This document shows positions 1-5,746 of a stretch of 9,729 bases of DNA, in pieces. Numbering within the stretch: position 1 is the first letter of the stretch; each line of letters opens with the position of its first letter. Both the position numbers and the translations under genes were made by a program. Origin of the DNA: an uncultured Ruminococcus sp. (GTDB lineage Bacteria > Bacillota > Clostridia > Oscillospirales > Ruminococcaceae); NCBI GenBank assembly GCA_902783235.1, contig CACZQG010000397.1, positions 1 to 9,729 on the forward strand, in the 5' to 3' direction. The notes below the pieces were generated by a model. That model searched no databases. It saw only the letters and a list, made by a program, of their open reading frames with translations, and was not told the origin of the DNA.

Positions 1-18
1 ACGCGAGTATTCCTGCAC
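1..18 (-). CDS. Possible 5' end of a gene leaving the window
   Basis: Reading leftward, an AAGGAGG sequence (plus-strand 23-29) lies 4 bases before a GTG codon at 18-16, and that frame stays open to the window edge (V/M-Q-E-Y-S-R). This would be a gene directly downstream of, and co-directional with, aspartate kinase, 73 bases after its stop. Only six codons are visible, so nothing can be said about product. The spacing is slightly short for a Shine-Dalgarno. A competing ATG in another frame (AATAAATGCTG, around 36-44) also remains open to the edge, so the start and frame are uncertain. Confidence 0.3.
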
Positions 19-91
19 CTTCCCTCCTTGAATTTCAGCATTTATTCTTCGCATAAATCTTCAAGATTTAATTGGGACATCAATAATGAAC

Positions 92-1423
92 TCAACTCTC
101 CACCGAGTTTATAAACATATCATATATACGTCTTATAGCCTCATCAAAGTCGCCCTCACCAATGCCGATAATAACATTAAGCTCGCTGGAGCCCTGATCG
201 ATCATCTTGACATTGATGCGTGCGTGTGCCATTGAAGCGAATATTCTTGCAGCAGTACCTCTTGTACGTCTCATGCCACGTCCCACAACTGCCAGCATCG
301 CAATTCCGCTTTCCAGTTCGATATGGTCAGGACCTACCGCCCTTCTTATCTGAGCTATGACCTCATCCTCCTTGCCCTCTATCTCGCTGTAGGGGAATAT
401 AAGGGAAAGTGTATCAATACCCGAAGGCATATGCTCAATGGATATATTATTGTCTTCAAGTACAGCCAGTACCTTGCGGCAGAATCCCATTTCACTGTTC
501 ATCATAGCCTTTTCGATATTGATGGCAGCAAAGCCCTTCTTGCCCGCAATACCTGTAATGGTGTACTTGTTGTATTCGTCATCCGGCACCTCGGATACGA
601 TCATTGTACCCGGATCATCCGGCTTATTTGTATTTCTTATATTTATGGGAATACCTGCTGCTCTTACCGGGAAGATAGCATCCTCATGAAGCACCGAAGC
701 ACCCATATACGCCAGCTCTCGCAGCTCCTTATAGGTAATAACGCCAATAGCATTGGGCTTGTTTACGATCCTGGGATCTGCCACCAAAAAGCCGGAAACA
801 TCTGTCCAGTTTTCGTATACCTCTGCCTTTACAGCACTTGCTATGATCGAGCCTGTAACATCCGAACCGCCTCTTGAAAATGTTCTTACATTTCCGTTGA
901 CATCTGCACCGTAAAAGCCGGGGATAACAGCCTTTTCCACATTTTTGAGCCTTGTACGGAGCTTTGGCATGGTTTTTTCATTATTAAAGCTGCCGTCCTC
1001 ATTGAAAACAATAACATCAGCCGCATCTACAAATTCGTATCCCAGAAGATTTGCCATTATCATTCCGTTAAGATATTCACCACGGCTTGCAGCATACTCG
1101 CTTCCTGCCTTTGACAGAATGTTTTTCTTTATAGTTTCAAATTCATCGCTCAGTGACATATCCAGCTCCAGATCGCTGATAATGCCGTTATATCTGTCTA
1201 TAATAGCACTGAATACGTTTTCTATGCTTTTGTTATCCATAGCCAGGTTGTTGCACTTATAAAGCATATCCGTGACCTTGACATCATCGGAAAATCTCTT
1301 TCCGGGTGCAGAGGGTACTACAAAGCGTCTTTTTCCATCGCTGTTGATTATATTGGCAGCCTTTGTGATCTGCTTTGCATCTGCCAGGCTGCTGCCTCCG
1401 AATTTTACTACCTTAACGTTCAT
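92..1423 (-). CDS. Aspartate kinase (aspartokinase), monofunctional
   Basis: Phosphorylates L-aspartate with ATP to 4-phospho-L-aspartate, the committed cytosolic step toward lysine/diaminopimelate, threonine and methionine. The 443-residue product carries the N-terminal kinase motif K-F-G-G-S-S (7-12), an S-R-G-E-Y segment (113-117), the nucleotide-site motif S-R-G-G-S-D (183-188) and E-N-W-T-D-V-S-G (204-211). Two C-terminal ACT-like regulatory modules follow, at about 300-365 and 374-440. The second includes A-R-I-N-V-K-M-I-D-Q-G-S-S-E, typical of the effector-binding part of the family. There is no fused homoserine dehydrogenase. The ATG is preceded by AAGGAGA (1431-1437) with a 7-base gap, which fixes the start. 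It has its own promoter and stands apart from the upstream symporter gene. The ACT pair implies allosteric feedback, but which amino acid (lysine or threonine) cannot be told from sequence alone, so no lysC/thrA-type symbol is given. Confidence 0.95.
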   Translation of the reverse strand: MNVKVVKFGGSSLADAKQITKAANIINSDGKRRFVVPSAPGKRFSDDVKVTDMLYKCNNLAMDNKSIENVFSAIIDRYNGIISDLELDMSLSDEFETIKKNILSKAGSEYAASRGEYLNGMIMANLLGYEFVDAADVIVFNEDGSFNNEKTMPKLRTRLKNVEKAVIPGFYGADVNGNVRTFSRGGSDVTGSIIASAVKAEVYENWTDVSGFLVADPRIVNKPNAIGVITYKELRELAYMGASVLHEDAIFPVRAAGIPINIRNTNKPDDPGTMIVSEVPDDEYNKYTITGIAGKKGFAAINIEKAMMNSEMGFCRKVLAVLEDNNISIEHMPSGIDTLSLIFPYSEIEGKEDEVIAQIRRAVGPDHIELESGIAMLAVVGRGMRRTRGTAARIFASMAHARINVKMIDQGSSELNVIIGIGEGDFDEAIRRIYDMFINSVES

Positions 1424-1477
1424 ACTTTTTTCTCCTTAATACATTTATTACAGCCGATCTATAAAATACCATAAATA

Positions 1478-1506
1478 AGTATAGTTTATTTTTGAAAAAA
1501 AATCAA
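1478..1506 (-). promoter_or_regulatory. Sigma-A type promoter of aspartate kinase
   Basis: On the minus strand a TTGATT -35 box (1506-1501) is followed after exactly 17 bases by a TATACT -10 box (1483-1478). The AT-rich spacer and upstream T/A runs fit a housekeeping promoter. Transcription would begin near 1471, giving a leader of about 48 bases before the ATG at 1423. No leader peptide or T-box-like structure is visible in that leader. Confidence 0.7.
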
Positions 1507-1595
1507 GAGAAAAATAAGACAAACTTACCACTATTGTGTAGTGTCTTTTTGTCAAATACGCTTGTACGCCCCACACGCACACAATCATGGCACAT
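1503..1595 (-). other. Short Cys-pair ORF, probably a gene relic
   Basis: A 30-codon frame on the minus strand begins M-C-H-D-C-V-R-V-G-R and ends at a TGA at 1505-1503. It continues, in the same frame and after a single TAG (1601-1599), from the protein-like reading through the 37-bp repeats. No ribosome site precedes its ATG. It runs through the region just upstream of the aspartate kinase -35 box. It is listed because the CxxC pair echoes the CxxC in the adjoining frame. It may be a chance reading. Confidence 0.2.
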
Positions 1596-1604
1596 ATGCT
1601 ATTC

Positions 1605-1641
1605 CTCTTTCAGCTGCTCTTCGAGCTTTCTGCTGCAATTA
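1605..1641. repeat. 37-bp direct repeat, copy 1
   Basis: Bases 1605-1641 recur at 1731-1767 with a single difference (T at 1631, A at 1757). The unit begins CTCTTTCAGCTGCTC and ends GCTGCAATTA; inside it GCTC-TTC-GAGC can form a small hairpin. The copies are 126 bases apart, a multiple of three. Together they bracket the terminator between the symporter and aspartate kinase genes. Whether this is a repeat dispersed through the genome cannot be judged from one window. Confidence 0.9.
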
Positions 1642-1657
1642 TCGCACACAACAGAAT

Positions 1658-1691
1658 AAAAAATGTCAGCCGTTTTTGGCTGGCATTTTTT
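1658..1691 (-). terminator. Bidirectional rho-independent terminator after the symporter gene
   Basis: A 14-base arm AAAAAATGTCAGCC (1658-1671), a loop GTTTTT and the arm GGCTGGCATTTTTT (1678-1691) form a stem with one G-U pair. On both strands the stem runs into six T's, so it can stop transcription in either direction. On the minus strand it ends the symporter transcript about 165 bases after its stop codon and insulates aspartate kinase. Confidence 0.88.
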
Positions 1692-1730
1692 GCGTATACA
1701 TAAGATCAAGCCTGAGCCAAATACAAATCT

Positions 1731-1767
1731 CTCTTTCAGCTGCTCTTCGAGCTTTCAGCTGCAATTA
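1731..1767. repeat. 37-bp direct repeat, copy 2
   Basis: Second copy of the unit at 1605-1641. Its only difference, A at 1757, converts an AGA codon of the minus-strand reading into TGA. The copy lies just downstream of the symporter stop codon, outside its coding region. Confidence 0.9.
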
Positions 1768-1790
1768 CAATATAAAGTACGAGCGAAACT

Positions 1791-1822
1791 AATAGTTTTT
1801 GCCAAGCTTTTTTCAAAAAGCG
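1791..1822. repeat. Short palindromic motif resembling one at the window end
   Basis: Here GCCAAGCTTTTTTC is followed by AAAAAGCG, giving a small hairpin (GCTTTT/AAAAGC, 1806-1821). Bases 9700-9729 carry a related arrangement, GGTCAAGCCTTTTC then AAAGGCT, preceded by a similar A-rich AAAGTTT stretch. About two thirds of a 30-base alignment is identical. It lies just past the 3' end of the symporter gene. It could be part of a dispersed intergenic repeat or a weak terminator. Confidence 0.4.
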
Positions 1823-1855
1823 ACCTTTTCAATTCTTTTTATCAGACATCAGACC

Positions 1856-3139
1856 CTATGGAGCGAACCGCACCTTTTTTCTAAGCATCCACACTCCGTA
1901 CAGGTTGGGAAGTGCCATCAGTCCGTTAAAAATGTCTGCCAGCTCCCACACCATGTCCATAGAAGAATATGCTCCTATCACAATGCAGGCAGTAAATATC
2001 AGGCGGTAAAATACCACCCCGGATTCACCGAAAACGTATTTTACGCAGCATTCACCGCAATAATACCAGCTTATGATAGTGGCAAAGGCAAAAAGCACCA
2101 CGGAAATACAGGTAAACCCGGAGGCATATCCGCCAAGTACCCCGGCAAAGGTCTCGGATACAACAGCAGAGGGGGAAGCCCCTTCCTTCAGGCTGCCGCT
2201 TGTAAGCACTGCCAGGGCTGTGAGAGTGCAGCAGACTATGGTGTCCAGAAAGACCTCGGCTGCTGCCCACATACCCTGTGTCTGCGGCTGAGCACAGCTT
2301 ACGGAGGCATGAAACAATGTTGAGCTTCCAAGTCCCGCTTCATTGGAAAAAACTCCTCTGCGAAGTCCTACACTTATACTTCGCCGTATGACTTCTCCGC
2401 ATACACCGCCTCCCACAGCAGACAAGCCAAAAGCCGAGCCGAATATTTCCTTCAGAGCATGAGGAAGCATTTGTCTGTTTACAATAATGACCGAAAGAGC
2501 AGCCAGTATATAGCACACCGACAGCAATGGCAGCAGCACACGGGACACTGTACCTATCCGTTTTAAGCTGCCTGAAATAATAAACAATACTGCTCCGCCG
2601 CACACAAGACCTATGTATATCCCGTCAATACCGGATATACTGTAAATACTCTGTGATATGGAATTTATCTGTGTCATATTTCCCATACCCAGGGATGCCA
2701 GGATGCAAAGCAGGCAAAATATCACTCCAAGATACCTTTTGCCTGTTCCATACCGCAGATATGCAGGGGCACCTCCCATGTTCCTTCTTTTATAAAGCAC
2801 TCCCAGGTAGTTTTCTCCATAGGAAAGAGCCATACCCAATACAGCTGATACCCACATCCAGAATACCGCACCTGCACCGCCTATCATAAGGGCAGAGGTG
2901 ACCCCCACAATATTTCCCGTTCCCATTGATGCTCCCAGTGCCGCTGTTACAGCACGAAGCTGAGAGCTTCTTTTTTCTTTGTCCTTTTCCGAAAAAAGTG
3001 ACAGGAAGGTATTCCTTATAATATAAGGCAGCTTTATTATCTGAAAAAACCGCAGCTTTACAGTCAGGATAAGTCCCATACCCAGCAAAAGCACCGGAAG
3101 AAGACCCTCCCATAAAAAAATATTTGCAAACTCAGCCAT
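1856..3139 (-). CDS. Sodium:alanine/glycine symporter, AGCS family
   Basis: An integral membrane carrier that imports alanine and/or glycine with sodium. The product (427 residues from the chosen start) is hydrophobic throughout, with about ten or more membrane segments. It shows the AGCS signatures M-G-T-G-N-I-V-G-V near residue 75 and R-R-G-V-F-S-N-E-A-G-L-G-S-S near 262, plus a downstream F-L-D-T-I-V-C-C-T-L-T-A-L segment. The frame could start ten codons earlier at 3169. The ATG at 3139 is preferred because AGGGAG lies 5 bases before it, while the upstream ATG has no ribosome site and would fall inside the divergent promoter region. The length is slightly below the usual 440-480 residues. 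The gene is divergent from the PH-domain genes and ends at the terminator at 1658-1691. Substrate is a family-level inference. Confidence 0.92.
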   Translation of the reverse strand: MAEFANIFLWEGLLPVLLLGMGLILTVKLRFFQIIKLPYIIRNTFLSLFSEKDKEKRSSQLRAVTAALGASMGTGNIVGVTSALMIGGAGAVFWMWVSAVLGMALSYGENYLGVLYKRRNMGGAPAYLRYGTGKRYLGVIFCLLCILASLGMGNMTQINSISQSIYSISGIDGIYIGLVCGGAVLFIISGSLKRIGTVSRVLLPLLSVCYILAALSVIIVNRQMLPHALKEIFGSAFGLSAVGGGVCGEVIRRSISVGLRRGVFSNEAGLGSSTLFHASVSCAQPQTQGMWAAAEVFLDTIVCCTLTALAVLTSGSLKEGASPSAVVSETFAGVLGGYASGFTCISVVLFAFATIISWYYCGECCVKYVFGESGVVFYRLIFTACIVIGAYSSMDMVWELADIFNGLMALPNLYGVWMLRKKVRFAP

Positions 3140-3156
3140 TTTTTCTCCCTTCTGTA

Positions 3157-3186
3157 TTGAATTTGACATTGATTTTATGCTATAAT
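3157..3186 (+). promoter_or_regulatory. Promoter for the PH-domain genes
   Basis: TTGAAT (3157-3162), an 18-base spacer and a perfect TATAAT (3181-3186) point rightward, about 70 bases before the first PH-domain gene. A better -35 match, TTGACA at 3163-3168, lies only 12 bases from the -10 and is too close to serve it. The promoter overlaps the region from which the symporter must be transcribed leftward, so the two divergent units may share control. I could not pick a convincing promoter for the symporter. Confidence 0.55.
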
Positions 3187-3252
3187 AACAATATATTATT
3201 ATTTTGCGGATTTATGCGGTAAGCCTGTATATTCAGCAGAAAGGAAATCAGT

Positions 3253-3678
3253 ATGAAATGCTATAAATCAGACAAGACCTGCCTTAATATGCTGCGGATC
3301 GCCGTTATGATATTTACGGTATTATTAGTTGCCGCAGCGTCATATTACCTGTCTTTTTTACCCACTGTAATGATGATCGTCATATCCGTTTTTTTCGTAT
3401 CGGGTTTTTTCACAGCACTGGTATATCTGCCTGTATATTTCAAAAATATGCGTTATTTTGTCTCAGAAGAAAAAATAGTCAAGGTAAGCGGATTTTATTT
3501 TCTGACAAAGCAATCGGTACGTCTTGAAAAAATACAATACACTACTACTATATCCACACCCTTTTCCAAAAGGACAAACCTGAACTTCATACTTTTATAT
3601 ACCTACGGAGGTATGCTGCCTGTTATGTTTGTCAGCGACCGTGACTTTGCAGAGATCAGCGGAGCATTAAAGGTTTAG
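3253..3678 (+). CDS. Short PH-domain membrane protein, YdbS-like (bPH2/DUF304)
   Basis: A 141-residue protein with two adjacent membrane helices (about 12-32 and 38-61). A cytoplasmic bacterial PH domain follows (about 65-141), with the usual order of V-S-G-F-Y-F-L-T, a basic strand S-V-R-L-E-K-I-Q, then S-T-P-F-S-K-R-T-N-L and a glycine turn Y-G-G. An AAAGGAA ribosome site lies 6-7 bases before the ATG. It matches the small member of the YdbS/YdbT pair in Firmicutes. The proteins are thought to form a membrane complex, and a role in tolerance to bacteriocin-like compounds has been suggested in Bacillus, but no enzymatic function is known. The long partner follows downstream on the same strand, separated by a structured 221-base element rather than abutting. 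Confidence 0.85.
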   Translation: MKCYKSDKTCLNMLRIAVMIFTVLLVAAASYYLSFLPTVMMIVISVFFVSGFFTALVYLPVYFKNMRYFVSEEKIVKVSGFYFLTKQSVRLEKIQYTTTISTPFSKRTNLNFILLYTYGGMLPVMFVSDRDFAEISGALKV

Positions 3679-3681
3679 AGC

Positions 3682-3902
3682 AATACCGCACAAAGACCGC
3701 TTGGCAGCTTTGCACATCATATACTTGCAGATTTTTAGTCATAGTATACAAAGTCTCCTTGGGTATGCCGGTGTTTCACCGGATCTGCGATTTGGATAGA
3801 AACACAAACGCCCGTGAGATACTCCGGTATGGCTGCCGAGGCTTTATGCACTCTGACAAAAAATCCGACTTTACATCTGACGCACAATCTTTGTGTAGTA
3901 TT
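3682..3902 (+). ncRNA. Structured intergenic element with inverted ends (unclassified RNA or MITE-like)
   Basis: The ends AATACCGCACAAAGA (3682-3696) and TCTTTGTGTAGTATT (3888-3902) pair over 15 positions with one mismatch and one G-U. Inside, CTTGGCAGC (3700-3708) pairs with GCTGCCGAG (3832-3840). Alternatively AAAG + CCTTGG (3750-3762) pairs with CCGAGG + CTTT (3836-3845). Two clear hairpins lie within: CCGGTG-TTT-CACCGG (3768-3782) and ATAC-TCCG-GTAT (3819-3830), the latter with a UNCG-type tetraloop. A looser stem is TATACT/AGTATA (3720-3748). It fills the gap between the two PH-domain genes, and the ribosome site of the second gene starts 6 bases past its right end. It matches none of the riboswitch consensus sequences I know (lysine, cobalamin, TPP, SAM, FMN, T-box, M-box). 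It may be a cis-acting leader, a small RNA or a non-autonomous mobile element. No target duplication is evident at the flanks. Confidence 0.6.
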
Positions 3903-3923
3903 ACCTTAAGGAGGGCAACAGTA

Positions 3924-5420
3924 TTGAACCGTGAACGCACTATGTACCGTGAGCATCCCTTCAAGATCGTAAAGCACGCCATAAAAAACATATGGCTTCT
4001 CATATTCCCTCTGTTTCGTGCAGTCCGTTCCCTGACACTGGACTTTGATGCATTTTATCACTGGCTGTCGGGTATATGGATAGATCTGATAATAGTTATA
4101 ATAATGATAGCCTTTGGATATTTCCGCTGGCTTTTCACTTTTTACCGTCCCGGACGCAATCATATACACCTTACCACAGGCGTATTCATAAAAACAAGGT
4201 CATCCATAGCCTATGACCGTATATCTGCGGTCACTGCTGAAAGCTCCTTCTGGCTGATGCCATTCAGGGCGGTAAGGCTGCGTATCAGCACAAGAGCCAA
4301 AAATTTCAATGCCGGTGATATGTCCCTGCTGGTACCGCAAAAGCAGCTCATATCCATATACAGAAAGCTCCCCAAGCTTAAAATGGACAGCCCGGGGGAA
4401 AGGAGTCTGGATCTGCGCCCCAAATGGTACGCTATGATATTATATTCCCTTGCCTTTTCAAGCAGTCTTTCGGGAGTAATATATATCGGCGCTCTTGTTG
4501 TAAATACATGGAAGATAATTTCCGAACCGGCAAGAGAAAATATGAACAATGTTTACAGGATAGCCAGCAATGTTTCGGAAAATGTCTCGGAAAGAACAGC
4601 ACTGAGCATACCGCCTGCAATAATCATAATCATAGGTATACTCGCAGCAACATGGCTGCTTTCATTTCTTTCAAATATACTGAGATACTGCGGCTTCAAC
4701 ATAGTAAAGGATAAGGTATCACTGCGTGTTTCAACAGGAGTACTTACTAAACGTACATTCCTTATATATCCCGAAAAAATAAACTACATCGACCTCCGTC
4801 AGAATTTTCTCATGAAGCTGTTCGGGATATACTCGGTAAATATCAACTGCTCCGGTTACGGCACCAGCAGACTGGAAAACCCGGTGCTTATCCCCATGCT
4901 GACACGTTCAAAGGTAAATCGTCTTTTGGAGCACCTTGATATAGACATGAAGCTGCATGACCGGGAAACAAAGCCCGAACCCCTTGCATTCTGGTCGTAT
5001 ATAAGTCAGCCCATATATATCATGATCCTCATGCTGGCAGCTGACTTTATCACACTTCACTTTTTCCCTAAGCTCACGGAGGCTATGGTGTTTATTATAG
5101 TAATGCAGGTAATACCTGTTTTTTGGTTTGTCATAGTCAAAACAGCAGCATTTTTTACAACAGGCATAGCCTTCAGGGATAATTACTGCTGTGTCCGCTG
5201 GTCAAGGTTCCTGGCATTCCACACTATCCTGGCGTATCAGGAAAAGCTTGTGAAGATACAGGTGTTCCAGGATGTTCTGGACGAAAAATTCTGCGGCGGA
5301 AGAAGCAGGCTTGACCTGTATTTTTCATCGGAAAAGCCCAGAGTCAACAAGATAAAGGGACTGAAAAAAACAGATGCCGAAAGAGTGATACGGGAATTTG
5401 AAACACACAGCAAAACCTGA
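3924..5420 (+). CDS. Long PH-domain membrane protein, YdbT-like (three bPH2 domains)
   Basis: From the TTG chosen here the protein has 498 residues, close to the usual size of YdbT proteins. It has three membrane-helix pairs alternating with three bPH2 domains at about 78-150, 255-340 and 410-490. Helices are near 22-35, 51-72, 170-196, 230-251, 363-381 and 387-409. Each PH unit shows the family pattern of T-G-V-F/L-x-K-R/T then a Y-x-x-I strand (T-T-G-V-F-I-K-T at 84-91; S-T-G-V-L-T-K-R at 270-277). A perfect AAGGAGG (3908-3914) lies 9 bases before the TTG at 3924. The next ATG (3942) is too far from it. The frame is open upstream to 3759, but that stretch is the structured element and its translation looks unlike the family, so it was excluded. 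It probably acts with the small partner at 3253-3678 as a membrane complex. Confidence 0.85.
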   Translation: MNRERTMYREHPFKIVKHAIKNIWLLIFPLFRAVRSLTLDFDAFYHWLSGIWIDLIIVIIMIAFGYFRWLFTFYRPGRNHIHLTTGVFIKTRSSIAYDRISAVTAESSFWLMPFRAVRLRISTRAKNFNAGDMSLLVPQKQLISIYRKLPKLKMDSPGERSLDLRPKWYAMILYSLAFSSSLSGVIYIGALVVNTWKIISEPARENMNNVYRIASNVSENVSERTALSIPPAIIIIIGILAATWLLSFLSNILRYCGFNIVKDKVSLRVSTGVLTKRTFLIYPEKINYIDLRQNFLMKLFGIYSVNINCSGYGTSRLENPVLIPMLTRSKVNRLLEHLDIDMKLHDRETKPEPLAFWSYISQPIYIMILMLAADFITLHFFPKLTEAMVFIIVMQVIPVFWFVIVKTAAFFTTGIAFRDNYCCVRWSRFLAFHTILAYQEKLVKIQVFQDVLDEKFCGGRSRLDLYFSSEKPRVNKIKGLKKTDAERVIREFETHSKT

Positions 5421-5465
5421 ACTCACTATTACATCCTACAGATCATGAGCTTCAGCCATAAATTT

Positions 5466-5575
5466 CATATTTGCCGCATTTCACAGGATAATCTATTCGG
5501 GCAAATATGCAAATATCAATAAGGCATTTAATTCTCATTGATCTTCGACCCTGATGGAGACACAGCGACTCCATC
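5466..5575. other. Three consecutive stem-loops in the ydbT-nadB gap
   Basis: The gap 5421-5632 holds no gene. Within it three inverted repeats stand in a row: CATATTTGCC (5466-5475) with GGCAAATATG (5500-5509), perfect over 10 bp with a 24-base loop; ATCAAT (5515-5520) with ATTGAT (5537-5542); and GATGGAG (5553-5559) with CTCCATC (5569-5575), extendable by CCC/GGG (5549-5551, 5579-5581). The first is not followed by a T-run, so it is not an ordinary terminator. Together they could be a repeated intergenic element, a small RNA on either strand, or protein-binding sites. Confidence 0.5.
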
Positions 5576-5611
5576 TCCGGGCGTTTCTAAATAAATTTTT
5601 TGATTTTTTAG
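5549..5611 (+). terminator. Weak candidate terminator after the YdbT-like gene
   Basis: The GATGGAG/CTCCATC hairpin (5553-5575) is followed, after a 12-base GC-containing gap, by T-rich sequence (TTTCTAAATAAATTTTTTG onward). The T-run is not directly attached to the stem, so termination efficiency is doubtful. It is the only candidate between the PH-domain genes and the nadB promoter. Confidence 0.3.
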
Positions 5612-5632
5612 AAAATTTAGTCAAAATATATA

Positions 5633-5661
5633 GTGACATATTGACGAACAAATGTTATAAT
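5633..5661 (+). promoter_or_regulatory. Promoter of the nadB-nadC operon
   Basis: GTGACA (5633-5638), a 17-base spacer and a perfect TATAAT (5656-5661) form a strong sigma-A promoter. Transcription would start near 5668, giving a leader of roughly 75-80 bases. The AT-rich stretch upstream (5588-5632) could act as an UP-type element. Confidence 0.75.
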
Positions 5662-5669
5662 AATAAGTG

Positions 5670-5717
5670 TAACTATCGAAAGATAGGTTAATTATGGGGA
5701 CAATGTACATCATTGTC
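5670..5717 (+). promoter_or_regulatory. nadB leader stem-loops / candidate operator
   Basis: Immediately after the inferred transcription start, TAACTATC-GAAA-GATAGGTTA (5670-5690) folds into a stem with a GNRA tetraloop and one bulged G. Next, GACAATG-TACAT-CATTGTC (5699-5717) is a perfect 7-bp inverted repeat. The second could be a DNA operator for a NAD-pathway repressor such as NiaR, placed just downstream of the promoter, or an RNA hairpin near the ribosome site (5724-5731). I cannot match either to a known NAD riboswitch class or confirm a NiaR consensus, so the regulator is left open. Confidence 0.45.
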
Positions 5718-5746
5718 AAAGAGAAAAGGAAAGATTGGGAAAACAG

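Noticed and set aside
323..877. 184-codon open frame antisense to aspartate kinase
   Set aside because: It is entirely inside a well-supported gene on the other strand, without start signals or recognisable motifs.
1799..2323. 174-codon rightward frame over the 3' part of the symporter gene
   Set aside because: Most of it overlaps conserved AGCS motifs on the opposite strand. The translation is rich in Cys/His/Gly with no pattern, typical of an antisense shadow.
3163..3186. TTGACA paired with TATAAT as the PH-domain gene promoter
   Set aside because: The spacer is only 12 bases, too short for sigma-A. TTGAAT at 3157 with an 18-base spacer fits better.
3679..3923. Known riboswitch or housekeeping RNA (lysine, cobalamin, TPP, SAM, M-box, T-box, 6S)
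   Set aside because: I compared remembered consensus segments and none fits. The length is near that of 6S RNA, but a single long rod with a central bubble is not evident. Left as unclassified.
5668..5746. NAD+ riboswitch in the nadB leader
   Set aside because: The leader has two simple stem-loops and none of the conserved segments I know for NAD+-I or NAD+-II classes.
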